A DNA stretch of 37,126 nt from the NCBI GenBank assembly GCA_028749115.1, contig JAQURD010000015.1, positions 1 to 37,126 on the forward strand, in the 5' to 3' direction. Below, piece by piece: positions 23,982 through 31,658 of the stretch. This DNA comes from Acidobacteriota bacterium. GTDB lineage: Bacteria; Acidobacteriota; Aminicenantia; Aminicenantales; Saccharicenantaceae. The notes under the pieces are model-generated. The model made no database searches. It was not told where the DNA came from and was given only the letters and a program-made list of their open reading frames with translations. Positions within the stretch are counted from its first letter, which is position 1; each line of letters begins with the position of its first letter. The position numbers were made by a program, and so were the translations under genes.

Positions 23982-26438
23982 CTAAAGTTTTTTTAGCAAA
24001 TAAATGGAATAAGGCTCAGCCGTGAAGGTAACGGTTTGGCTTTTCAGTTCAAATTCCAGCGGGCTGGCAGTAGCTGTCTTATCTCCGGCGAAATAACTGT
24101 TGATTCTACCAAGACTGATAGCTTCTATTTTCTGCCAGTCAGCCGGCAAATGGACAACTGCTGGGCAGGCTGATCCCGTCGGATTGACGATTCTTACCTG
24201 CCCGACGCCATCTGAAATTTCCTGAAGGTCAAAATGCTCAACCCTTACCCCCTGTTCAAACACTTTCAGATAGGGAATTTCATATAAATTAGAAACAATG
24301 ACCAGGCCATCATCATCTTCATAAAATTTCTTCTTATAAGTATTATAATGCCCGCAGAATTCAAATTTTCCCCCTGTGGCCTCCTTCATTTTCTTATTGG
24401 CTTCGAGCGTGTGCCAGAGAAGCTGATGGATGTAATCAAGATACATTCGTTTTCCGGTGTGTTTGTAACCGGCAACGAGAGCCTCCATTAACCAGGGAAT
24501 ATAAGTTGGTGCCGTACTGACCGAGGAATCCGTGCCGGTGGTTGGTTCACCGAATTGGCCTGTCCAATCACCATCTTTTCTGGCCACCCCGCCTTTCAAC
24601 CAGCCATCTTCACCTTCATACCTATCCATATGAATAAATGACATCAACATGGCGTCAAGAATTTTTGTACCATTTTCCCGCCATTTTTCTTCACCAGTAT
24701 AATCAAAAAGGCGGTAGAGCTCTTTAGCAGCAAAAGCATAGATATTAACCGACGGTTCACCAGCATGATCCTCTAGCAGCAATCCATAATTTTCGAGGAC
24801 CTGTAGCTGGTTGCTCATGGCCTGAACTGCCCTGTCCAGATATTTCCTGTCACCACTAAAAGCATAGGCATTAAGCATGACATCCAGGCCAAATTCACAG
24901 GCATCAAAAGTATTAAGATCATCTTTCCAGATAAGCTCAGGCGGCCTGGCTTGAGAGTCAACCACTGCCCGCCAGTACCATCTCCCGGCTTCATCATTCC
25001 ACATCAGGCCAGAATGGACTTTTTCGAAGTTAAGCAGCAAAGCCTCTTTAATCGCCTGATCTTCAGTCAGTGGATACTCAGCCAGCAGCGACTCGACATT
25101 ATAAGGCTGCGACCAGAGAAAGCACTGCCGTTGTTTAACATCAACCGTCTGGTCCATAAAATAGCCATAAAAAGGATGGTCAGGAGAGTTCCAGCGCATT
25201 TTCTCCAGATAATAGCGGTTAGCTTTGATCGTGTGGCTCAACCAGGTTTTATCGCCTGTCGCATAAAACATGGTCATAAAAGCCTTGCCAGTCATTTCAT
25301 TGTGCCAGTCGTAGGTCGGCCATTCATAAGCATGATAAATCCAGCCCTCCTTAGTTATTGTCCTGGGGACGTTGCTAACCAGATAGTTTTCCACTTCTTC
25401 CACTTTTACTTTTTCAAAAGTAATTCCGTTCTTTTTTAAATAACCTTCATAGCGGGAGTAAATATCCTCATCTGAAAAAGCAGCTACCAGATTAAACCCG
25501 GCTTCTGTCTGCGGCTTTATCCTGGCTGCTTTCCAGACAAACAGGCCATGCTGATGGAGGAGCCACCAGCCGCCTGTATAATAATTGCTTCTGGTATCAC
25601 GCTTAATTTTCCAGGGGAGCTGGCCGGAAGCAGCCACTCCTTCCCCGCTGACCGTAAACGTGAAATGATCTGAATATCCCAGAGGTTCTATTGGCCGGCA
25701 GGATAAAAGTTCTCCAGGCCCAAAGTTAGTATCAATAATCTTATTAGCCGGCAGAGTCAGTAAATTTATATATTCAATTTCTTTCTGACCTTTATTTGTC
25801 ACCCGGTGGTCAAAAAATAGCTGATTGCCCTTCAAACTGATTTTCAGCCTGTGGCTTAACTCCTGACCTTGATCAGCCAGGAGAACCAGCACCTGCCCTT
25901 TTCCCTCTTCTTCAGCAATTTCATGCCGTTCAAAATAGACATACCACTTATATGATGGATTTATCTCCGACTCCTTAGCATTCCACATGGACAGAAAGGG
26001 ATTATCCGGATAGCTTTCCGGCTGGCCGACCAAGCCAATGACGTCATTTGAACTGAGTACCGGATAGATTTCCCTGGCTCTCTCCCAGCCAAGGTAGCGG
26101 TAGCAAACCTCATTACGGTAGCGGAGTTCTTGCAGATAATAACCGTTCCAGCGCGGATCCAGCTCACGTTTTTCCACCGGTGTTTCAAAAGGATTGAGGG
26201 CGGCCTGCCCCCGCCAGATATCAACATAATCAAGCCGCAGATAGATCAGGCCGTTTGAAATTTCTATTATATCTCCAGGTGAATCCTGGCCATTGTGGTC
26301 ATGATCGTTCCAGGCAATAGTAACTTTTTTTGTCTCGCTCAGAGGAGCTAAAAGCAGATAAAGCAACAGGAAGACAAAAATCAAGACAAGAATAAAAATT
26401 AAACTGAACCATAGCCCTCTTTCCTGCCTTATGTTCAT
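23982..26438 (-). CDS. Large membrane-anchored exported protein of unknown function (possible alpha/alpha-toroid)
   Basis: I do not recognise this 818-residue protein. An N-terminal helix (about 9-31) without an obvious cleavage site suggests a membrane anchor with the rest outside the cytoplasm. Just after it, DHDHNGQDSPGD (about 45-56) resembles a calcium-binding loop of EF-hand/dockerin type. The middle (about 370-690) has many aromatic and acidic residues and helix-sized repeats, such as HEWPTYDWHNEMTG-like and NTFDACEFGLDVMLNAY, recalling the (alpha/alpha)6 toroids of glycoside hydrolases, lyases and epimerases. A beta-rich C-terminal domain ends the chain, as in many polysaccharide-active enzymes. 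The call of a sugar-active enzyme is inference. GGGAGGAGG precedes ATG 26438. Confidence 0.75.
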   Translation of the reverse strand: MNIRQERGLWFSLIFILVLIFVFLLLYLLLAPLSETKKVTIAWNDHDHNGQDSPGDIIEISNGLIYLRLDYVDIWRGQAALNPFETPVEKRELDPRWNGYYLQELRYRNEVCYRYLGWERAREIYPVLSSNDVIGLVGQPESYPDNPFLSMWNAKESEINPSYKWYVYFERHEIAEEEGKGQVLVLLADQGQELSHRLKISLKGNQLFFDHRVTNKGQKEIEYINLLTLPANKIIDTNFGPGELLSCRPIEPLGYSDHFTFTVSGEGVAASGQLPWKIKRDTRSNYYTGGWWLLHQHGLFVWKAARIKPQTEAGFNLVAAFSDEDIYSRYEGYLKKNGITFEKVKVEEVENYLVSNVPRTITKEGWIYHAYEWPTYDWHNEMTGKAFMTMFYATGDKTWLSHTIKANRYYLEKMRWNSPDHPFYGYFMDQTVDVKQRQCFLWSQPYNVESLLAEYPLTEDQAIKEALLLNFEKVHSGLMWNDEAGRWYWRAVVDSQARPPELIWKDDLNTFDACEFGLDVMLNAYAFSGDRKYLDRAVQAMSNQLQVLENYGLLLEDHAGEPSVNIYAFAAKELYRLFDYTGEEKWRENGTKILDAMLMSFIHMDRYEGEDGWLKGGVARKDGDWTGQFGEPTTGTDSSVSTAPTYIPWLMEALVAGYKHTGKRMYLDYIHQLLWHTLEANKKMKEATGGKFEFCGHYNTYKKKFYEDDDGLVIVSNLYEIPYLKVFEQGVRVEHFDLQEISDGVGQVRIVNPTGSACPAVVHLPADWQKIEAISLGRINSYFAGDKTATASPLEFELKSQTVTFTAEPYSIYLLKKL

Positions 26439-26586
26439 TTAAGCCTCCTCCCGGAGTGAAAAACTTTTTGACCCTTTTCCCCCTGACCTGTTCCGGCAAC
26501 TGCTCAACTGGCAGTCCTACTATTATTAACCTGGTATTTCACTTATACCCGTTCTTCCGAGGAGATAATTTATTCAGGGCGCTTTC

Positions 26587-26616
26587 AGTCTAATGAATTG
26601 TCCTGGCTTAAGTCAA
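26587..26616 (-). promoter_or_regulatory. Possible promoter for the large exported protein
   Basis: On the minus strand: TTGACT (26611-26616), 18 bases, TAGACT (26587-26592). The -35 is 5 of 6 and the -10 is 4 of 6. It lies in the 293-bp gap after etfA and would give a leader of about 140 bases. No GG-N10-GC sigma54 motif was found in this gap. Confidence 0.35.
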
Positions 26617-26731
26617 GGAATATAAAGAGGCTTTCAGGCTGGTTTATTATCTTATCAAGGTTGAAATCAGGTAGCTGAAAACTTTCTCCGGGCTATTCTG
26701 GCGACGGTTGTTTTTTGTTCTTATCTTCGTC

Positions 26732-27934
26732 TCAAGCCTTATTCAAGCGCCTCTTGAGAGCCCTGGTCAGGGCTGGAACAACCGTGAATAAATCCCCGAC
26801 CAGGCCGTAATCAGCAATCTGAAAAATCGGAGCCTCAGGATCTTTATTGATAGCTACGATGATTTTACTGGTTCTCATTCCAGCCTGATGTTGAATCGCT
26901 CCACTTATACCACAAGCAATATACAGGTCGGGTCTGACCGTCCTTCCTGTCTGTCCAACCTGATGGGCATAAGAAATCCAGCCGGCATCAACGGCTGCTC
27001 GCGAAGCTCCGACTGCTCCTCCAAGAACATCAGCTAATTCATGCAAAATCGTAAAACCTTCCGGACCCTTTAACCCTCTTCCGCCAGAAACAATAATTTT
27101 AGCATCAGCCAGATTAACCTCATTCTTTTCAACTATCAGGTCAAGAATTTTGGAAGCTATCTGATCTTCAGACAAAACAGCTGGCTCCCGGATAATTTGC
27201 CCGGGACGTGATTCATCAGAAAGCGGCATTTCAAAGACATGATGCCTGACCGTGGCCATCTGCGGCCGGTATTCAGGGCATTTAATCGTGGCCATAATAT
27301 TTCCGCCAAAGGCTGGACGTATCTGCAGCAGCAGATTTGATCCTTCTTCAATCTCCAGGCCGGTACAATCAGCCGTTAGTCCAGTGTAGATATAAGTAGC
27401 CACAGCCCCAGCCAGGTCACGACCGCGAGTGCTGGCACCCAGCAGAAAAATCTCTGGCTTGTACTTCTTGACAAGTTCGACCAGAATACGGGCATAAGGA
27501 TCAGTGCGGTAAACCTCAAGGGTCGGATCGTCCACCAGGAAAACTTTATCTGCACCATAAGCGATAGCCTGCCTGGCAATAGCTTCTGCCTCATATCCAA
27601 GAACACAAGCAGCCAGTGTTGTCCCTCTTTTATCTGCCAGCTTCCTTCCTTCTCCCATCATTTCCCAGGAAATAGAGCCGGCCTGATGGTTATATTGCTC
27701 TACCCACACCCAGACTCCGCTGTACCCGGCAGTGGAAATCTGTTCCTTTTTCTCCACCTGAGGCAAGCTTAAAGCCCCAACCGGACATTCAGGAACACAA
27801 GCACCGCAGCCAGTGCAAGCTTCACCAACTTCAACAATATTTTCACTATCAAGGCTTAAAGCCCCAAAGGGGCAAACCTGCAGGCACGCACCGCAGCCCG
27901 TGCAAGCTGCTCTATTTATCTCCAGTAAAGCCAT
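26732..27934 (-). CDS. etfA: Electron transfer flavoprotein alpha subunit with N-terminal 2x[4Fe-4S] ferredoxin domain
   Basis: FAD-binding ETF subunit, 400 residues. The first 60 residues form a two-cluster ferredoxin domain: C11-x2-C14-x2-C17-x3-C21P and C40-x2-C43-x2-C46-x3-C50P. The ETF-alpha core follows, and its C-terminal FAD domain shows SGGRGLKGPEGF, SRAAVDAGW, GQTGRTV and CGISGAIQH. Ferredoxin-fused EtfA occurs in anaerobes, usually with acyl-CoA dehydrogenases or related flavoenzymes in electron bifurcation or confurcation. No such partner is encoded here. etfB lies 11 bases upstream and is co-transcribed. The start has AGAGAGA as a ribosome site. Confidence 0.96.
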   Translation of the reverse strand: MALLEINRAACTGCGACLQVCPFGALSLDSENIVEVGEACTGCGACVPECPVGALSLPQVEKKEQISTAGYSGVWVWVEQYNHQAGSISWEMMGEGRKLADKRGTTLAACVLGYEAEAIARQAIAYGADKVFLVDDPTLEVYRTDPYARILVELVKKYKPEIFLLGASTRGRDLAGAVATYIYTGLTADCTGLEIEEGSNLLLQIRPAFGGNIMATIKCPEYRPQMATVRHHVFEMPLSDESRPGQIIREPAVLSEDQIASKILDLIVEKNEVNLADAKIIVSGGRGLKGPEGFTILHELADVLGGAVGASRAAVDAGWISYAHQVGQTGRTVRPDLYIACGISGAIQHQAGMRTSKIIVAINKDPEAPIFQIADYGLVGDLFTVVPALTRALKRRLNKA

Positions 27935-27945
27935 TATCTCTCTCC

Positions 27946-28746
27946 TCAGACAATAATTTTTTCAGCCAGGAGTTTTTCAGCCAGGAAGTCAGCCTGTTGC
28001 TCGGCTGATTCTCCTTTGATCAGCTCACATTGGCCTGCCCGCGGCGGCGGAGTGGAAATTTTCACCACTCTGGTGGGTGAGCCATTCAAACCAATAAGCT
28101 TTGAATCGACATCCAGATCTCTGGCTGTCCAGACTGTTATCAGTGCCTTTTGTGCCCGTCTTATGCCGAGAATGGTCGGGTATCTGGGCTGGTTGATATC
28201 TTTGACGACGGTGACTAAACAGGGCAAGGCTGATTTGACTACTTCCCGCCCTTCTTCTACCAGCCTTTCAACCTCAATTGTTTTTTTATCAAGATCAAGA
28301 TTAGCCAGCCGGCAAACATAAGTTAGCTGATTTATTTGCAACTGGGTAGCAATTCCAGGACCGGTTTGACCTGTATCACCGTCAATAGCCTGACGCCCGC
28401 AGAAAATTAAATCAAATTCGCCGATTTTTTTTATGGCCTTAGACAGAGTATAAGCTGTCGCCCAGGTATCAGCACCAGCAAATTCCCTGTCATTCAAGAG
28501 AATAGCTTCATCCGCTCCCATGGCAATGGCTTCTTTCAAAGCACTGGTAGCTTGAGAAGGACCCATAGTGATAACTGTCACCTGGCCACCAAATTTTTCC
28601 CTTACTCTTAAGGCTTCTTCTATGGCATAGGTATCAAAGGGATTGACAATACTGGGCACTCCGTCCCTGATCAACGTCCCCCTGTCCGGATCAATTTTGA
28701 CCTCGGTCGTATCAGGAACCTGCTTGATGCAAACAATAGCACGCAC
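27946..28746 (-). CDS. etfB: Electron transfer flavoprotein beta subunit
   Basis: Partner of EtfA, 266 residues. The start MRAIVCIKQVPDTTEVKID, the NPFDTYAIEEAL block and FCGRQAIDGDTGQTGPGIA are classical. The last motif contacts the second nucleotide; in bifurcating ETFs this is FAD and the subunit also binds NADH. Start codon is ATG 28746 with GGAGGGAAG upstream. It is the first gene of an etfBA operon with two possible promoters, a sigma54-type one at 28787-28802 and a sigma70-type one at 28930-28958. Dual control would let electron flow follow the signal sensed by an NtrC-type regulator. Confidence 0.96.
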   Translation of the reverse strand: MRAIVCIKQVPDTTEVKIDPDRGTLIRDGVPSIVNPFDTYAIEEALRVREKFGGQVTVITMGPSQATSALKEAIAMGADEAILLNDREFAGADTWATAYTLSKAIKKIGEFDLIFCGRQAIDGDTGQTGPGIATQLQINQLTYVCRLANLDLDKKTIEVERLVEEGREVVKSALPCLVTVVKDINQPRYPTILGIRRAQKALITVWTARDLDVDSKLIGLNGSPTRVVKISTPPPRAGQCELIKGESAEQQADFLAEKLLAEKIIV

Positions 28747-28786
28747 TTTCTTCCCTCCAGATTAAAATCCTTAAAGCTGCCTGGCC

Positions 28787-28802
28787 GGCAAAAAATGTTC
28801 CA
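28787..28802 (-). promoter_or_regulatory. Candidate sigma54 promoter proximal to etfB
   Basis: On the minus strand TGGAACATTTTTTGCC. It keeps GG-N10-GC spacing and TTGC; it departs from TGGCAYRNNNNTTGCW at the first C and at the last base. A T-tract precedes TTGC, as in strong sigma54 promoters. The start would be near 28776, 30 bases before ATG. It lies within the leader made from the upstream sigma70 promoter. Confidence 0.4.
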
Positions 28803-28929
28803 GTTATTAATCTATTTATTTCCAGCCCGAAAACTTTTTTATAAGACCCGGCTTAAGACAATCAAGCTCAATCAGCCTGACTTTTCAGCCAGTAGCCAAA
28901 AAGCAGGGCGCACGCGCTAAGTTTTGAAA

Positions 28930-28958
28930 AATATAATTCAGATTCAGAAATAAGTCAA
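28930..28958 (-). promoter_or_regulatory. sigma70-type promoter distal to etfB
   Basis: On the minus strand: TTGACT (28953-28958), 17 bases, TATATT (28930-28935). Both hexamers are 5 of 6. The start would be near 28923, giving a leader of about 177 bases. Confidence 0.55.
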
Positions 28959-29180
28959 GATAACCCCGCTGGCTATTTTGGCCTCCTCTTATAGCTTGCT
29001 ATTTGATTTCTTCTTAACTAAAATTTAGCCTTATTGTCCGGCAACTTAGATTTAGACGGCGATCAAAAGTGATTTTTCGTCCAGTCAGATCAGTATTTAT
29101 AGCCTGACAGTGAATCAGAAGATAAATTAACCTGAAAATATAAATAATGAAATAATAATCAAGTCAAAGGAGTCATAAAA

Positions 29181-30371
29181 GTGACTGATAAGAAATATGA
29201 TTTTGACCAGATCCTGGATAGAAGAAATACCTGTTCCCTCAAGTGGGATTTTTGCCAGAAGATCCTGGGTGTCTCCGGAGTTATACCTATGTGGGTGGCT
29301 GATATGGATTTTCCTGCTCCGGTGGAAGTCGTGGAGGCCATCAAAAAAAGAGCTGAACATGGAGCTTATGGCTATCCCTTTATTCCTGAATCTTTCTGGA
29401 ACTCCATCATTAAATGGATGAAGAAGCGCCATGACTGGGAAATAAAACGTGAATGGCTATCAAGGGCACCAGGCGTTGTCCCTTCCCTAAATATTTGTAT
29501 CCAGATATACACCTCTCCTGGAGACAAAATCATCGTTCAGAGTCCTGTTTATTACCCTTTTTTTTCAGCTGTGGAAAATAACGGAAGGCAGATAGTTAAG
29601 AATCCTCTAATTTATAAAGACGGCCGCTGGCAGATGGACCTGGCTGATCTCGAAAGAAAAATCGACGGGCGGACAAGAATGCTGATACTTTGCAGCCCGC
29701 ATAATCCGGTTGGCCGGGTCTGGGGGCAACGCGAACTTGAAGCACTGGCTGAAATCATAGTCGAACATGATTTACTTCTTATCTCCGATGAGATTCATGA
29801 AGAACATGTCTATCAAGGGCATAAACACCTGCCTGTGGCTGCACTCTCATCTGAAATAGCTGACCGGACGGTTACTCTAACTGCCGCCAGCAAAGCTTTT
29901 AACGTGGCCGGGCTGACCACTTCGGTGGTCATCATTTCCAATCATAAACTACTCAACCTTTATAACACCCAGATGGAAAATCTTGGCTTAACAACGGGTA
30001 ATATATTTGGCCTGGTTGCTCTGGAAGCGGCTTACACTTATGGACAGGACTGGATTGAACAGCTTGTTGAGTATCTGGAAGGCAATATGGATTTTGCCCA
30101 TAAATTTTTTGAACAATACCTGCCCCAGATAAAGTTCCTTAAACCTGAAGGAACCTATCTGGCCCTGCTTGATTGCCGTTCACTCCAGCTTCCTCAGCCA
30201 GAACTTAACGAATTTTTCTTGAAGAAGGCCAGCGTTTATTTCGACCAGGGCCCTATTTTTGGTGATGAACTCGAAGGTTTTGAACGCATGAACTTAGCCT
30301 GTCCCCGCCCGTTGCTGACCGAAGCCCTGCAACGGATAGAAAAAGCTGTGGCTCAATTTAAAACCAGGTGA
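29181..30371 (+). CDS. MalY/PatB-family PLP aminotransferase / C-S lyase
   Basis: Class I/II PLP enzyme of 396 residues, closest to the PatB/MalY group, which mostly act as cystathionine or cysteine-conjugate beta-lyases. The PLP lysine is K238 in TAASKAFNVAGLTTS. GVIPMWVADMDFPAP near the start is the group signature; SPHNPVGRVW and SDEIHEEHVYQGH carry the Asn and Asp that hold the cofactor. The start is GTG 29181 with AAAGGAG 9 bases upstream. It ends 21 bases before the ATG of the methyltransferase gene. Substrate is not predictable from sequence alone. Confidence 0.92.
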   Translation: MTDKKYDFDQILDRRNTCSLKWDFCQKILGVSGVIPMWVADMDFPAPVEVVEAIKKRAEHGAYGYPFIPESFWNSIIKWMKKRHDWEIKREWLSRAPGVVPSLNICIQIYTSPGDKIIVQSPVYYPFFSAVENNGRQIVKNPLIYKDGRWQMDLADLERKIDGRTRMLILCSPHNPVGRVWGQRELEALAEIIVEHDLLLISDEIHEEHVYQGHKHLPVAALSSEIADRTVTLTAASKAFNVAGLTTSVVIISNHKLLNLYNTQMENLGLTTGNIFGLVALEAAYTYGQDWIEQLVEYLEGNMDFAHKFFEQYLPQIKFLKPEGTYLALLDCRSLQLPQPELNEFFLKKASVYFDQGPIFGDELEGFERMNLACPRPLLTEALQRIEKAVAQFKTR

Positions 30372-30380
30372 TTGATCGGC

Positions 30381-30386
30381 TATAAT
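30381..30386 (+). promoter_or_regulatory. -10 element directly before the RNA methyltransferase
   Basis: A perfect TATAAT lies 7 bases before ATG 30393, exactly where transcription would start. The -35 is poor (TTAAAC at 30358-30363). There is no ribosome site, so a leaderless mRNA is possible; read-through from the upstream gene is the other option. Confidence 0.35.
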
Positions 30387-30392
30387 TTGACC

Positions 30393-31127
30393 ATGAAATT
30401 GCCTTATAAGACAACGGCTGATTTAATTAACCCCTCGCGCTTTTTTGTTATTCTGGTCAACCCAGAAAATCAGGAAAACATTGGCCTGACCGCCAGAGCG
30501 ATGAAAAACACCGGCTTTTCTCAACTGAGAGTAGTCGGCCTTAAGGAATTTGAAAGGGAAGCCCTCCGGACGGCGGTTCATGCAGATGACATTTTGAGGC
30601 AAGCAGTTTTTTACCAGACTCTGGCTGAAGCCGTTGGAGATCTTAATCTCGTCCTGGCTTCGACTGTCCGTCAGAGAAAAGCCTGCCGGCTGTTGACCAT
30701 CGACGAAGCGATTGATAAGCTGAAGCTTTTTCCCGCCAGTATTAAAGTCGGACTGGTTTTTGGCAATGAAAGGACAGGGCTTAGCGATCTTGAGCTTCGT
30801 CAAGCAAATTTTGTTTATTTCATTCCTCAGGCCAGCAGGCAGCCATCATATAATTTAGCCGCTGCTGTTTTAATAACTCTCTATACTATTTTCCATCAAT
30901 CGGCCTCAGAGCTGGTCGTTGATATGGCGCCACCCATCCCGCATAAAGAACAGGAAGACTGCTTGAAAATAATTCTGGCCAAACTCGAGAAAAACGGGTT
31001 TATACATGAAACTAACCGCCAGCATGTTACCAACTTGCTTAATGACCTCTTTGGCCGCCTGACTATTTCAGAACGCGACCGCCGCTTTCTGACCGCTGTT
31101 TTTAATAAGGGCCTTGACAGGAAGTAA
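30393..31127 (+). CDS. trmJ: TrmJ-type SPOUT RNA methyltransferase
   Basis: SPOUT-class enzyme expected to 2'-O-methylate tRNA near position 32. It has the three family motifs: NPENQENIGLTARAMKNTGF near the N terminus, GLVFGNERTGLSDLEL in the middle, and PSYNLAAAV near residue 155, which together form the knotted AdoMet site. From ATG 30393 it has 244 residues, the usual size. I prefer this ATG to the in-frame TTG 30372 because the segment between contains TATAAT and would add seven unconserved residues. Other TrmH-family targets such as rRNA cannot be excluded. Confidence 0.88.
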   Translation: MKLPYKTTADLINPSRFFVILVNPENQENIGLTARAMKNTGFSQLRVVGLKEFEREALRTAVHADDILRQAVFYQTLAEAVGDLNLVLASTVRQRKACRLLTIDEAIDKLKLFPASIKVGLVFGNERTGLSDLELRQANFVYFIPQASRQPSYNLAAAVLITLYTIFHQSASELVVDMAPPIPHKEQEDCLKIILAKLEKNGFIHETNRQHVTNLLNDLFGRLTISERDRRFLTAVFNKGLDRK

Positions 31128-31207
31128 GTTTAATCCCTGCCACCGTTCCTGTCTTATGAATTTTTACCTGGCTTTCAATCTGGTGTATCTTATTATTAGA
31201 GGTTATT

Positions 31208-31606
31208 ATGGATAAAGAAAAAAAATTTGTTCTCGGTCTGGTCATCATTGCCGTCGTCAATTTATTTGTGGCCCTGATGACTATTTCTTTCTGGTTCGGA
31301 CACCTGCTGGCCAAGCGCTTCCCTAAGACCCTGCCTGTCCCTGATAATCTTTATAACGCCTTTGCTGTGCCTGATCTTATTCTGGCCGCTTTTTTGATCA
31401 CGGCTTCACTTGGGCTTCTGCGTTTCAAAAAGACTGGCTATGTTTTTGCTCTGATTGGCAACGGAATGTGGCTGTTCGATGTTCTCCTGGTGGCTACTTT
31501 GACTGGCTTTTTTAAATCCGGCCTGATTTTACCCAGCCTTTTGTTCTGTATCTGGTCAATAATTTACCTCTGGAAAAAGCGTGAAATTTTTCAGCTCTTC
31601 GCCTGA
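31208..31606 (+). CDS. Small four-helix membrane protein, unknown function
   Basis: Hydrophobic protein of 132 residues with four predicted membrane helices (about 7-30, 49-70, 75-96 and 104-124) and short charged loops. AGAGG lies 7 bases before ATG 31208. No catalytic motif or family is recognised. It follows the methyltransferase gene with an 80-bp gap and is convergent with the LpxR-like gene. Confidence 0.7.
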   Translation: MDKEKKFVLGLVIIAVVNLFVALMTISFWFGHLLAKRFPKTLPVPDNLYNAFAVPDLILAAFLITASLGLLRFKKTGYVFALIGNGMWLFDVLLVATLTGFFKSGLILPSLLFCIWSIIYLWKKREIFQLFA

Positions 31607-31658
31607 TAGCAGGAAACAAACCGCCTTACCGCCTCTGGAAAACATCTAGCTTTATAAT

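Larger units (their letters stand above)
28747..29180. other. 434-bp region between divergent etfB and aminotransferase genes
   Basis: No gene is visible. On the minus side it holds the two etfB promoters and a leader that can form small hairpins, among them CTGGCT-GAAA-AGTCAG (28876-28891, with one G-U pair) closed by a GAAA tetraloop, and TGCC-N5-GGCA (28779-28791). These do not match a riboswitch I know. GCGC-AC-GCGC at 28908-28917 lies about 137 bp upstream of the sigma54 start. On the plus side the last 80 bases before GTG 29181 are very AT-rich, but no clear promoter could be chosen. Confidence 0.5.

Noticed and set aside
28747..28923. etfB leader as a riboswitch
   Set aside because: Only short separate stems; no conserved core of a class I know.
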